A DNA stretch of 64,000 bases from Crocinitomicaceae bacterium (GCA_002707155.1 PAME01000003.1:63216-127215); one strand, 5' to 3'. Shown: positions 26,297-34,700, numbered from the stretch's first letter. Numbers and translations are program-made. Notes: generated by a model not told the origin, from the letters alone.

Positions 26297-27151
26297 CTAC
26301 TTATTTTGGAATTCGCCTGGAGACAAACCGGTACATTTTTTAAAAAATGCGTTAAAGTTTGATGGTTCTTGAAATCCCAATTCAAAAGCAATCTCTTTTA
26401 TGGAACTATCGCTAAAATAAAGCATTCTTTTAGCGCCAACTATAATCCTAGATTGGATATACTCTTTTGCTGTTTTTCCCATTAAGTTCTTTACGGTTCT
26501 ATTTAAATGGTCAGGTGTAATGTGTAATAGATCGGCATATTTATTCGTTGCATGCCACTTAGTGAAGTGACTATCTACCAACACCTTAAATTCTTTAAGT
26601 ATTGCGTTTCCAGCTTCAACTATTTGCAAGTTATTTGGCTGATCGCATAGATTATTACATTGAATCAGGAATAACGAAAGTAAAGCTCCTATTGCTCGGT
26701 ATTTATAATTATCACTTCCCAAGTAATAGCTTAACATTTGCTCGGCAAGGTCAGTCAGCGAAGCCATCTTATCGATTTCAATATTTAATGGCGGTGTATT
26801 GCCGTAATCGTTGAATAAGTGCAGGTCCTCTATAAACCGCAGAGGAATGTTATTCTGCACTAAAAAGTCAGCAGAAAAAACCATACTATACCCCACAGAC
26901 ATTTCCTCTTCGACAACTTGATGCACTTGTCCCGGAGATATAAAAAACACTTGATTAGCCCTTAATTCAAACTCCTTAAAATCAATTAAATGTTTTCCCT
27001 TGGCTGTTTTTACAAGTAATACAGTATAAAAATTATGCCTATGAGGTTCATCTACTTTACCTTGATGTTTTTCGTAAATCTCTTCCATTCGAGAAATACC
27101 AAAAGTTACCGAGTCTTCATTTCTATTTACCGTTTCGTAGGACTTAATCAT
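26297..27151 (-). CDS. AraC-family transcriptional regulator
   Basis: DNA-binding regulator of 284 residues. The N-terminal part is a cupin-like ligand-binding domain (EPHRHNFYTVLLVKTAKGKHLIDFKEFEL .. VFFISPGQVHQV). The last 100 residues form a double helix-turn-helix AraC domain (ADLLHITPDHLNRTVKNLMGKTAKEYIQSRII, IKEIAFELGFQEPSNFNAFFKKCTGLSPGEF). It lies directly upstream of, and on the same strand as, the pirin and nitroreductase genes, so it is the likely regulator of that pair. The inducer is unknown. Confidence 0.93.
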   Translation of the reverse strand: MIKSYETVNRNEDSVTFGISRMEEIYEKHQGKVDEPHRHNFYTVLLVKTAKGKHLIDFKEFELRANQVFFISPGQVHQVVEEEMSVGYSMVFSADFLVQNNIPLRFIEDLHLFNDYGNTPPLNIEIDKMASLTDLAEQMLSYYLGSDNYKYRAIGALLSLFLIQCNNLCDQPNNLQIVEAGNAILKEFKVLVDSHFTKWHATNKYADLLHITPDHLNRTVKNLMGKTAKEYIQSRIIVGAKRMLYFSDSSIKEIAFELGFQEPSNFNAFFKKCTGLSPGEFQNK

Positions 27152-27231
27152 GATGCATACAGTTAAATTACCCCCAAAGGTCTAACATTGAATTAAAATA
27201 ATCGTATTAAAAATGCCTGTCAAAATAAGTG

Positions 27232-28014
27232 CTAGCTCCTTCTAAAGAAAGGATTCGTGTCCTTGTTTTTAATTGCATGTATACCAATAGCGACAATCAA
27301 AACCCCTACCCAAAACAGTGATGTCCACTCAATTGTTGGTAGTTCGCCCCAATGCCTGACAGCTATCGCTAAAATGGCCCAAACTCCCACGAGCGCAAAT
27401 TCACGCATATTACGGGTATAAATCATAAATAGGTTTAGTAATCCCGCTACAGAAATCATAATAATTGTCCAATTAATTTCTGAAAGTCCCCCACTCCAAC
27501 CTAGCTTAGTTAAAAAGGTGGATACATTAGCAATCGTAGCAACGGCTATCCAACCACTATAAAGGCATATGGGCCACCAAACCGGAGCGATAATGCTTAG
27601 TGGAGCATCCCAGCGTTCCATATTTAATCGCAGAATTACTTGCAAAAGAGAAAACAGGATGAAGAGCATGATGAGCACCGATAATCCAGTAAACTCCATT
27701 AACCAACAATACAACCATGCAGCGTTTCCAATGTTTGCAAGGGACAACCAAGGTCCAATCTGAAGAATTGTTTCACTATTTTTATCGTTAGAAAAAGCAA
27801 GTTTAATTTGATTAAAACCTAACACTATAAGACCAAGGAAAATAAGCCCCCATATGGCAAATGCATATCCAGCAGGAGTAAACAAATTGGCGTATTGATT
27901 ACTAAGTTCACCTACTGTTTTTCCTCCTATGGCTATCGTATTGCTCCAGTAATTCCAAAAAATTACAGCAACAATTATGATTGTATTTATAAGCGCATAT
28001 GCTTTTTTCATCAT
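27232..28014 (-). CDS. TspO/MBR-like tryptophan-rich membrane protein
   Basis: Membrane protein of 260 residues with seven hydrophobic segments and a high Trp content. FTPAGYAFAIWGLIFLGL and WAPVWWPICLYSGWIAVATIAN are like the family of extended TspO/MBR (tryptophan-rich sensory protein) homologues, which are longer than the 160-residue five-helix bacterial TspO. TspO proteins bind porphyrins and sterol-like ligands and respond to light or oxygen; whether this longer relative does so is unknown. It is divergent from the GDSL hydrolase gene, with start codons about 25 bases apart. Confidence 0.8.
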   Translation of the reverse strand: MMKKAYALINTIIIVAVIFWNYWSNTIAIGGKTVGELSNQYANLFTPAGYAFAIWGLIFLGLIVLGFNQIKLAFSNDKNSETILQIGPWLSLANIGNAAWLYCWLMEFTGLSVLIMLFILFSLLQVILRLNMERWDAPLSIIAPVWWPICLYSGWIAVATIANVSTFLTKLGWSGGLSEINWTIIMISVAGLLNLFMIYTRNMREFALVGVWAILAIAVRHWGELPTIEWTSLFWVGVLIVAIGIHAIKNKDTNPFFRRS

Positions 28015-28037
28015 CTTTAATTTTAACTCTATCTAAT

Positions 28038-28745
28038 ATGTTTCACTTAAAGCCCATTATTGTAATAGTTGCAATTCAATTGTCTATTGGATGCAATCTC
28101 AATATAGCCCAAAGTAATGAGAATATAAACTTATTCAAAACTGAAGCTGCATTAAAATACTTGGCATTAGGAGATTCCTACACTATTGGGGAAGGTGTCG
28201 AACTAACTGAAACTTATCCTTACCAGTTAGCAGAAAAGCTGCGATTAGACTCCCTAACCTTTATACCGCCAACAAAAGTTGCGAAAACGGGTTGGCGAAC
28301 TGATGATTTAATTCAGGCAATTGACTCGTCAAATTTAGATGAAAGCTACAATCTCGTTTCACTGTTAATTGGGGTAAACAACCAATACCAAGGCAAGTCG
28401 GTGAGGCAGTATAAAATTGAGTTCAAAACTTTGCTTAAAACTGCAATTCAATACGCTGGTGATAACCCAGAAAATGTATTCGGTCTTTCTATTCCTGACT
28501 ATGGCTACACCCCTTTCGGCAAAAAAGAACAAGAAAAAATTAGCAAGGAACTAATTGAATACAATGCAATAAACAAGCAAATTTGTAATGAACTAAATGT
28601 AAGCTGGTTCAATATTACCGATATTTCTAAAAAAGGCATAAATGAACCTCAACTAGTGGCAAAAGACGGGCTGCATCCATCACAAGAGCAATACTTGCTT
28701 TGGATTGAATCCATTTATAAAGACATTAAATTGAAAGTCGAGTAA
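28038..28745 (+). CDS. SGNH/GDSL-family hydrolase lipoprotein
   Basis: Esterase or lipase-like protein of 235 residues. The ATG at 28038 starts a signal peptide with lipobox LSIGC; the longer frame from 27999 crosses the divergent gene. Block I ALGDSYTIGEG (nucleophile Ser), block III GVNNQYQG (oxyanion Asn) and block V DGLHPS (catalytic Asp and His) are all present, so it should be active. The substrate could be an acyl group on a sugar or lipid in the envelope. It is a single gene, followed by a degraded region. Confidence 0.9.
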   Translation: MFHLKPIIVIVAIQLSIGCNLNIAQSNENINLFKTEAALKYLALGDSYTIGEGVELTETYPYQLAEKLRLDSLTFIPPTKVAKTGWRTDDLIQAIDSSNLDESYNLVSLLIGVNNQYQGKSVRQYKIEFKTLLKTAIQYAGDNPENVFGLSIPDYGYTPFGKKEQEKISKELIEYNAINKQICNELNVSWFNITDISKKGINEPQLVAKDGLHPSQEQYLLWIESIYKDIKLKVE

Positions 28746-28819
28746 ACCAAAAATTGCAGAGATTGGCAAAGTTCTAATAACTTCTTTTAATTTTATTGTT
28801 CAAAGCATAAATTCAAGGT

Positions 28820-29011
28820 ATGAATCCTATTCTTAAAAATATTTTGGCTATTGTAATTGGCTGGATTAGTGGAAGCGTTATCAATATGGGATTAATTCAA
28901 ACCGGTTCAACGGTATTTCCAATCTAAGGTATTGAAACTAATAATATCGAGAGTTTAAAAGCGCTTGTAACTGCCTTGGGTGGTAAACTTGTTATCCGAA
29001 ATAATTGGTAA
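28820..29011 (+). pseudogene. Remnant of a small membrane protein gene
   Basis: From an ATG at 28820, the product MNPILKNILAIVIGW is followed by SGSVINMGLIQTG, then a TAA at 28925-28927, after which the same frame goes on with GIETNNIESLKALV before stopping again at 29009. The segments resemble a common Bacteroidota hypothetical membrane protein of about 125 residues that begins ILAVIAGxxVGSxVNMGxI and continues with PxGVDxTxMESLKA. Everything after that point is missing. I recognise the pattern from memory only, so the family link is tentative. Confidence 0.5.
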
Positions 29012-29058
29012 CAGAACTATTTTACATAAAAAAACGCGTGGTTGCAGAATAATGTGGG

Positions 29059-29131
29059 GTCAAGCTGAATTTATTTCAGCATCTCAATAATAGCTGCGAA
29101 TAACGAGATTCTGAAATAAATTCAGCTTGAC
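29059..29131. repeat. Palindromic repeat element with 27-bp arms
   Basis: Left arm 29059-29085 (GTCAAGCTGAATTTATTTCA..ATCTC) and right arm 29105-29131 are inverted copies with a single mismatch, around a 19-base loop. The loop and inner arms recur in reverse orientation at 22475-22510. No open frame is inside. It would fold into a long hairpin in either strand. Confidence 0.8.
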
Positions 29132-29182
29132 GGCTAGCTAGTGTACTACTCACATTTCCCACATAATTCTACAACACTATCT

Positions 29183-29215
29183 AAAAAAGGCCCTTTCGAA
29201 ATTCGAAAAAGCCCT
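29183..29215 (-). terminator. Terminator after the Kelch protein gene
   Basis: Arms AGGCCCTTTCGAA (29188-29200) and TTCGAAAAAGCCCT (29202-29215) pair with two G-U pairs; on the minus strand a T run follows. Confidence 0.7.
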
Positions 29216-29259
29216 ATTTAATTAATTATTAAACCACGTAAAATTTATCGAATACCCTT

Positions 29260-30546
29260 CTATTGTTTTATTATTCGTTCTCGTGTAAGCACTCCCTCGT
29301 TTTCAATTTGTAATATGTACATTCCAGGATCTAAATGACTTACAGAAATAGAAGTCTCTGAGTTGGTAACCGTTTGATCGAGAACAAGCTTACCTTTTAA
29401 ATCGAAAAGACTGATTGAAGTTTCATCGTCAGAGTCAATTCTGACAGTTAAAACGTCTGTTGCTGGATTTGGGAACAATTGAATTTTAGTACCATTTACA
29501 AAACTTTCAACTCCAACATTAATATCGATTTCCTCTTCCTCTTCTTCAATTGTGGATAAATCATAGGCTAACATTTGATTTAGACGCAATCCAGAAGCAT
29601 CTTCTCCTCCTACTAGATAGATAACATCATCAATAACGAAAGTTCCTGTAGCCCAACGACTACCGTTCCCGGGGTGTGACTTTTGTTTTACCCATGAATC
29701 TGTATCCACTAAATACTGGTAAAAATCTCCGTTCGCAAAGTTTTGATGTTGTTCATTTTCGCCGCTTATAATATAACCGTACTTACCATTATCAAATTGC
29801 CCACCAGCGACTCTACCTTCTCCGGGAAAGTCGTTCAACTTTGTCCAAGTGTTATCTAAGGTGTTGAATTTGTAAAAATCCTTATAAATATTTGTTGAAG
29901 TCATTCTAAAACCTGGAACGAACACTGACCCGTGGCCAAAACCTACATACGCATCGGTGCCAATTCCGAAATAATAAGGATGATGTCTTGTTTCTCCTGG
30001 TAAATCTGGTTGTTTGATCCAAGTATTCGAAGCAATATTGTATTCGTACCAGTCCTTTCGGTTTCCTGTCGCACTGCCACCAGCGCCTACAAAAAGTTTC
30101 CCGTTGTTCGTTGAAACAAAAGCTGGGTGAAAACGAGCATCACAGGTACAAGAGGCGAGCTGCTTCCATGTATTGGTGATAGGGTCATACTCCCATAAAT
30201 CATTTAAATATTGATTGGTTGAACTTATTCCAAATCCAACATATGCCTTTCCATTGTTTGTTACTGCATACGAAAAACCCCTGGCTGCACCCGGAAAGTC
30301 CGCTAACTTTGTCCAAGAGTCATTAATAGGGTCATATCTGTAAAAATCTTTTACATAACTATCTTGTCCAACACCAGCTTGTGCTCCAGCTACTCCCGCT
30401 AAAACATAACCGTAATCTAATAATGAAAAGGTAATGGGATGATGTCGCGCTGTACCTGGAAAAGGAGCTTTAGTAGTCCAATTTGCTTGGCTATGTGCCA
30501 TAATACTACTAATTAAAAGAATTGAACAGAGAGCTATTTTTTTCAT
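29260..30546 (-). CDS. Secreted Kelch-repeat protein with T9SS type A sorting domain
   Basis: Exported protein of 428 residues. A signal peptide ends at AHSQA. Six Kelch-like repeats of about 50 residues follow, each with a W-T/K-L-x-F/P-G-x-x-R pattern (FPGTARHH, FPGAARGFSYAV, LPGETRHHPYYF, FPGEGRVAGGQF) and a YRYDPINDSWTKLADF-type strand, making a beta-propeller. An acidic linker (EEEEEEID) precedes the T9SS type A signal (IQLFPNPATDVLTVRI .. GMYILQIENEGVLTRERIIKQ). Surface or secreted location is expected; the ligand is unknown. Confidence 0.88.
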   Translation of the reverse strand: MKKIALCSILLISSIMAHSQANWTTKAPFPGTARHHPITFSLLDYGYVLAGVAGAQAGVGQDSYVKDFYRYDPINDSWTKLADFPGAARGFSYAVTNNGKAYVGFGISSTNQYLNDLWEYDPITNTWKQLASCTCDARFHPAFVSTNNGKLFVGAGGSATGNRKDWYEYNIASNTWIKQPDLPGETRHHPYYFGIGTDAYVGFGHGSVFVPGFRMTSTNIYKDFYKFNTLDNTWTKLNDFPGEGRVAGGQFDNGKYGYIISGENEQHQNFANGDFYQYLVDTDSWVKQKSHPGNGSRWATGTFVIDDVIYLVGGEDASGLRLNQMLAYDLSTIEEEEEEIDINVGVESFVNGTKIQLFPNPATDVLTVRIDSDDETSISLFDLKGKLVLDQTVTNSETSISVSHLDPGMYILQIENEGVLTRERIIKQ

Positions 30547-30679
30547 GGTATACTTTTAGAGTTGAGACAAAGAACAACTTTAAAAGTTGAAAGTTTGGTA
30601 ATATTTTCATATTAGTCAACTAATTGACAAAAATAAAGTCACTTTAAGATTTTCTATCCCACTCGTAACTCTTCATGGG

Positions 30680-30922
30680 TTATTTGAATCGAATATTAAC
30701 TGCTTTAAACTTTTCATTGAGCAATTTGAAGTCTAATTCACCTTCATATTCTGAAAGATGCTCCACTATTCCCAAAGACTTCCTAATTCTAGCATCGCTG
30801 CTCTTCAAGTTAGAAACCAAGTAAATGAGAGTTCGCTGCTTACCAGGGGTTAGCGCTTGAAAATATTTTCTTGCTTTTTGTTCTTGAGCTAACATTTCAT
30901 CTAGTTCTTCCGGCATGGGCAT
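30680..30922 (-). CDS. YdeI/OmpD-associated domain protein, downstream half of a split gene
   Basis: An 80-residue product beginning MPMPEELDEMLAQ and containing ALTPGKQRTLIYLVSNLKSSDARIRKSLGIVEHL, which matches the YdeI/OmpD-associated (bacteriocin-protection) domain. In many Bacteroidota this domain is fused behind DUF1905. Here the DUF1905 frame ends in TAA and this one starts two codons later in the same frame; the lost residue fits a Tyr codon (TAT to TAA). It may be made by reinitiation from the nearby ATG or be a fragment of one broken gene. Confidence 0.65.
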   Translation of the reverse strand: MPMPEELDEMLAQEQKARKYFQALTPGKQRTLIYLVSNLKSSDARIRKSLGIVEHLSEYEGELDFKLLNEKFKAVNIRFK

Positions 30923-30925
30923 ACC

Positions 30926-31204
30926 TTACTCACTCACTTCTTTTTCTAATTTTATGTCCACCAAATCACCCAATTGAAGGTTAAGCTTTTTTCTAATTGT
31001 TTTATTTATTACCATATAGCGCTCCTCATTTCTACATTTTACTGAAATATGTGATTCATGTTTTTGATTAAATAATGCCTTCACTCTCGGACTCTTTTCA
31101 TCACCGAACTCAATAATAAACTGCTCAGGCACAAAAACCACGTAGAACCAACCCAGTGATGAGTCGTGTTTTTCAAGGATTGATGAAAACTCAAAATTGA
31201 ACAT
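30926..31204 (-). CDS. DUF1905 domain protein, upstream half of a split gene
   Basis: A 92-residue product with FEFSSILEKHDSSLGWFYVVFVPEQ and CRNEERYMVINKTIRKKLNLQLGDLVDIKLE, typical of DUF1905. Homologues are usually joined to a C-terminal YdeI/OmpD-associated domain in one chain of about 170 residues, and the two parts here are in the same frame, separated by a single TAA at 30926-30928. The function of the fused family is poorly known. If the stop is real, this gene encodes a free DUF1905 domain. Confidence 0.7.
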   Translation of the reverse strand: MFNFEFSSILEKHDSSLGWFYVVFVPEQFIIEFGDEKSPRVKALFNQKHESHISVKCRNEERYMVINKTIRKKLNLQLGDLVDIKLEKEVSE

Positions 31205-31226
31205 TTCTTAGAGTAAAGTAATGGGC

Positions 31227-31261
31227 AAAAAAAATCCCTAACCATTAATTGGATAGGGATT
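31227..31261 (-). terminator. Terminator of the A-B-A-B-A operon
   Basis: On the minus strand AATCCCTA (31261-31254) pairs with TAGGGATT (31240-31233), followed by an eight-T run (31234-31227). It lies 20 bases after the last stop codon of the operon. Confidence 0.85.
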
Positions 31262-31279
31262 ATTTAATGTTATAAATAC

Positions 31280-31786
31280 TTATTCTGATTCGGTGTTATC
31301 AAATCCATCAGCTACTTCATCTTCATAGCCAGTCATGAGAATAACACAACCCTTAATAATTGAAGAACCATCCTCAGCGATATAAGCTGGAATAAGGAAG
31401 TTTACGTAGACCTCATATAACCCGGACTCAGCATCTGGCTCAAAATTGAATTGCTTTTGCGAACTTTCAAACTCAGCTAGTTGCTCTCTTTTCTTTTCAG
31501 ATTGAGGCTTATCGTATATTCTAATCTTGATATCTTTAGGAAGCAATTCAGTATTAAATACGAATCGGTATCTAGCATCGTAATAGATAGGAATACTAAT
31601 TTCTTTGACGTAGTTGAATCGTTTAAAAACGATTCTATTGGTAATCATATTAGTATATTTAAAAGGCACCAAAGCCTTTCTACACTTAATTACTACATCT
31701 CCTTTTGGGCAGTATGAAGATGGGGCTTCTTGAGCGCCTAAATAGAAAGAAGCACCTAAAAATAAAATTGACAGCAAAATTCTCAT
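31280..31786 (-). CDS. Family A secreted protein, copy A3, function unknown
   Basis: Exported protein of 168 residues; the signal peptide ends at YLGAQ. It is a paralogue of the products at 32703 and 34154. Shared features are a Cys soon after the signal (SSYCPKGD), a lysine-rich turn, the block ISIPIYYDARYRFVFNTE followed by DIKIRIYDKP, and near the end IIKGCVILMTGYED. The two Cys positions common to all three could form a disulfide. Beta-sheet content looks high. An acidic tail (DEVADGFDNTESE) is unique to this copy. I know no named family. It is the last gene of the operon, 18 bases after B2. Confidence 0.7.
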   Translation of the reverse strand: MRILLSILFLGASFYLGAQEAPSSYCPKGDVVIKCRKALVPFKYTNMITNRIVFKRFNYVKEISIPIYYDARYRFVFNTELLPKDIKIRIYDKPQSEKKREQLAEFESSQKQFNFEPDAESGLYEVYVNFLIPAYIAEDGSSIIKGCVILMTGYEDEVADGFDNTESE

Positions 31787-31804
31787 AATGTCTTATTTCT
31801 AAAA

Positions 31805-32674
31805 TTAAACTTTAGTAACACGGTCTCTCAAACTAATTACCATACCTGATAGCTCATCTAAATGCTCTTTAGAAACCTTGTAATCTCTAAAAGACTTAAT
31901 GTTTTGAGAGTTTTTATTCTCCTCTAGCCTACTAAAAAACTTATCTAGTTTGTTAAGATCTTTTGTAAGTTGTTTAATATCCTCAGTTTGATTAGAATTT
32001 GACCTTAAAGCCTTCACTAAATTGCCAAGAATAGTCATTTGCTCGACCAATCTGCCCGAAATTACATGTTGGTTATCTGGGTTGGAAGCTTTAACACCTA
32101 AGTACATTCCTTCAATCCAAGCGCCCGCAAAGATAATGTGAGTAACATCTTGCAGGTTGTTTTCATCAACGAACATATCTGTTTTCATCTGTATATCAAT
32201 CATGACATTAAGAATTGAATCTTCGTTTCCTAAGCTATTTTGAAATCTGTTCATTAATTCCTCAGATTCAAAAACTGCTCCAAAACCAATTTTATCTGAA
32301 AGACTTTTTATGGTTTTCCAATAAGCCGTAGCATCCTGACTTTGTCCATTAAGGACGATATACGCTAAATCGGCAGAATACACTCCAAAGTTCAAAATCT
32401 TTTGCGACTTCGTAATGTATTGCTCCTGATTTTCAGGTGGATTAGTTAAACCTTTAATATAACTTAACCCGGACTTTTGAAAAATAGAGCCGATTTGTAA
32501 GGCTGATGGTAAGTAAAAAGATTCAGGTTCTTGATCCTCTCCTTCTTCAGCCATTTCATTCAATAAGTCATCTTGTGCTTGCTCCTCTTGAGAAACTTGC
32601 TGTTTTGTTTCTTCTCCGCAAGATGAAAATATCATTGCTGAAATAAACAAAGCTGTTATTATCTTCTTATCCAT
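31805..32674 (-). CDS. Family B lipoprotein, copy B2, function unknown
   Basis: Lipoprotein of 289 residues with lipobox IFSSC (Cys19) followed by acidic residues (GEETK..). It is the same length as its paralogue B1 at 33208 and shares with it FxxPSALQI..IF..SGLSYIKGLTN, KILNFGVYSADLAYIVLN, a GNEDSILNVM block, IIFAGAWIEGMYLG and RLVEQMTILGNLVKAL. The mature part appears mainly alpha-helical. No catalytic motif is evident and I cannot assign a family. Placement between A2 and A3 in a repeated A-B array suggests that A and B act together in the envelope. Confidence 0.7.
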   Translation of the reverse strand: MDKKIITALFISAMIFSSCGEETKQQVSQEEQAQDDLLNEMAEEGEDQEPESFYLPSALQIGSIFQKSGLSYIKGLTNPPENQEQYITKSQKILNFGVYSADLAYIVLNGQSQDATAYWKTIKSLSDKIGFGAVFESEELMNRFQNSLGNEDSILNVMIDIQMKTDMFVDENNLQDVTHIIFAGAWIEGMYLGVKASNPDNQHVISGRLVEQMTILGNLVKALRSNSNQTEDIKQLTKDLNKLDKFFSRLEENKNSQNIKSFRDYKVSKEHLDELSGMVISLRDRVTKV

Positions 32675-32702
32675 TATATCGGAATTTGTTTAGTACTTGA
32701 TA

Positions 32703-33176
32703 TTAATTTTTGAATCCTGAGTAAAAAATGACACATCCTTTATCCACTACACTTGCATCACTATTGTTTGAAGCAGGAATAATATAATCGATGTAAATCC
32801 TATTATGAGTTACATTTTTAGAAGGATCATAAACAAAATGTCTTTCATGGCTGGTGCCATCATAAATTTTCTTACGACTAGAATTACTCGCCGGCTTATC
32901 GTAAATTTCAATTTTCACATCTTGGTGTAAACCTTCAGTATTGAAAACAAAACGATAATTGGCATCATGAAAAAGCGGCACTTCCACTTCTTTAAATTGA
33001 CTTTTTGCAGTGAATGTGATTTTTGTAATTTTAAAAGCGTAATAATGATATGGCTTTAAGTCGTGCTTACACTTTTTCTTCACTTGGTCATCCCACTTGC
33101 AAGAATTCCTTACTGTTTGAGCTTGAATTGAAAGAGTTGCTATTGAAATTGCTAGAACTAAAAATAAATTTCTCAT
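32703..33176 (-). CDS. Family A secreted protein, copy A2, function unknown
   Basis: Exported protein of 157 residues; signal peptide ends at IQAQ. It carries the family A blocks: RNSCKWDD near the mature start, VEVPLFHDANYRFVFNTEG then DVKIEIYDKP, and VVDKGCVIFYSGFKN at the very end. A second Cys (KKKCKHD), also present in A3 (VIKCRKA) but absent from A1, is added. A2 and A3 are therefore closer to each other than to A1. It starts 31 bases after the B1 stop and ends 28 bases before B2. Function unknown. Confidence 0.7.
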   Translation of the reverse strand: MRNLFLVLAISIATLSIQAQTVRNSCKWDDQVKKKCKHDLKPYHYYAFKITKITFTAKSQFKEVEVPLFHDANYRFVFNTEGLHQDVKIEIYDKPASNSSRKKIYDGTSHERHFVYDPSKNVTHNRIYIDYIIPASNNSDASVVDKGCVIFYSGFKN

Positions 33177-33207
33177 TGTCTGTATAGATTAGATTAATAG
33201 GTAATAT

Positions 33208-34077
33208 TTAAGATTTAGTTATTTCATTACGCAAATCTCTTACCATTTCATAAAGAGCCTTCCAATCCTCGTCTGTAAGGGCAGTTTCATCGTAAGAATA
33301 CTCATCGGCTCCTTTCACACCATCAATACCCATAAAGTAATCTAAAATTGCTTGATACTTTGCTTCATATGCAATAGAAGCATCATTTCTATTCGGTTGA
33401 TATTGTAATCCTTTTATTAGATTTCCAACAATACTCATTTGCTCCGCTAAACGAGCCTTCAAGTTTTCGTTACCCGTATTTTTAACTGCATCTAAACCAA
33501 TGTACATTCCTTCGGTCCATGCTCCAGCAAAAATTACCATTGCCGTATGCTCTTCATTATTTTCTGCGATAAGAACATCTGTTTTCTCTTGAAACTCGAG
33601 CATGATATTGAATACTGAATCTTTGTTCCCAATATTCGATTCAAATCGCTCGAACAATGGACCCGTGTTGAAAATGCCTGCCATACCCGTTTCATCGGCC
33701 AATTGTCTAACTGCCTTCAAATACTGTATAGACATTTGGGTTTGATCGTTTAAAATGCAATAAAAAAGATCTCCACTGTATACACCGAAGTTAAGCAGCT
33801 TTTCGAACTTTGAATTATAATCAGAGACTTTGTCTGGACTATTTGTAATTCCGTCTATGTAAGTGAGACCAGAATTATTAAACATAGCACTAATTTGAAG
33901 TGCTGAAGGAATAATAAACTCCGGTTCATCACTCACTTCCATTGAAACTTCTACTTCTTCAACAACTGCTTCTTTGTTATCCTCTACGGGATTAGCATCA
34001 GGAGCCTCTGCTTCTCCACACGAAACTGCAAAAAAACAGGTTGCAATTACTAATACTGAACTGACTTTATTATTCAT
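33208..34077 (-). CDS. Family B lipoprotein, copy B1, function unknown
   Basis: Lipoprotein of 289 residues with lipobox FAVSC (Cys20), then an acidic, low-complexity linker (EVEVSMEVSDEPEF). The folded part shares long blocks with B2: IPSALQISAMFNNSGLTYIDG, KLLNFGVYSGDLFYCILN, NIGNKDSVFNIM, VIFAGAWTEGMYIG, RLAEQMSIVGNLIKGL and a charged end (LRNEITKS against LRDRVTKV). Acidic residues right after the lipidated Cys are like the surface-export signal seen in some Bacteroidota, so exposure on the outer face is possible but unproven. It follows A1 by 76 bases. Confidence 0.7.
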   Translation of the reverse strand: MNNKVSSVLVIATCFFAVSCGEAEAPDANPVEDNKEAVVEEVEVSMEVSDEPEFIIPSALQISAMFNNSGLTYIDGITNSPDKVSDYNSKFEKLLNFGVYSGDLFYCILNDQTQMSIQYLKAVRQLADETGMAGIFNTGPLFERFESNIGNKDSVFNIMLEFQEKTDVLIAENNEEHTAMVIFAGAWTEGMYIGLDAVKNTGNENLKARLAEQMSIVGNLIKGLQYQPNRNDASIAYEAKYQAILDYFMGIDGVKGADEYSYDETALTDEDWKALYEMVRDLRNEITKS

Positions 34078-34153
34078 TTTTTCAACCTTTTGGGCTTATA
34101 ATTGCGAATATATATAAATTACTCACTTGGGTTTTTGTAACGCATTTCCTTTT

Positions 34154-34678
34154 TTAAAAATCTATGTCTTCAAATCCTGCTCCGATAAGCACACAACCTC
34201 TATTTCTAACATGATTATTATATTCTGGGTCGCCAGGAATTTTGATGCTCAAATATATTCTTGAACCATCAAAATCAGGAGTTGTTTCATATTTAAAGGT
34301 TTTATCTTTAGAGGTCGATAATACTTTTGCTCCTGAAACTTTATGGGGTTTATCGGTAATCTTCATCTCAACACCTGTTGGCATTCCCTCTACATTTATA
34401 ACAAATTTATATTTTGTTGTATGATAGATAGGTATCGCAATTTCCTTTACTTGGGTGTAAGCCTTATAATGAATTTTGGCGGGTGTAATCTTTTCAAGCT
34501 TAAATGGAGCAATTTCAACTTTTATTTTCTCAGTAGTCTCTTTATAAGTACATGCGTCTTTCATTGTAATTTCTACCGGACCAGAATCGTCTGATTTTCC
34601 TCTTTTCTTCTGACCAAATGAAAAATTAAAAATTAACACCAGCGACAAAACCGTAACTCCTATGCCTTTTACACTCAT
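34154..34678 (-). CDS. Family A secreted protein, copy A1, first gene of the operon, function unknown
   Basis: Exported protein of 174 residues; signal peptide ends at FSFGQ, followed by a basic stretch (KKRGK). It is the most divergent of the three family A copies yet keeps DACTYKE, a block VKEIAIPIYHTTKYKFVINVEG then VEMKITDKP, IYLSIKIPG and VRNRGCVLIGAGFED. Residues conserved in all three copies are mainly in the KYRF-V-N-E segment, the DKP turn and the final GCV. A consensus-like promoter lies 23-52 bases upstream, so this is the operon's first gene. Confidence 0.7.
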   Translation of the reverse strand: MSVKGIGVTVLSLVLIFNFSFGQKKRGKSDDSGPVEITMKDACTYKETTEKIKVEIAPFKLEKITPAKIHYKAYTQVKEIAIPIYHTTKYKFVINVEGMPTGVEMKITDKPHKVSGAKVLSTSKDKTFKYETTPDFDGSRIYLSIKIPGDPEYNNHVRNRGCVLIGAGFEDIDF

Positions 34679-34700
34679 ATCATTGTTTTTTGTGGTGCGA

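Larger units (their letters stand above)
28746..29259. other. Gene-poor region with a gene remnant and a palindromic repeat
   Basis: After the GDSL gene there is a decayed membrane-protein gene (28820-29011), a 73-bp palindromic element (29059-29131) and the terminator of the Kelch gene. No intact gene is visible. Confidence 0.6.

Noticed and set aside
31280-34678. Toxin-antitoxin or immunity array
   Set aside because: All five products carry signal peptides or lipoboxes and none shows toxin, nuclease or HTH motifs.
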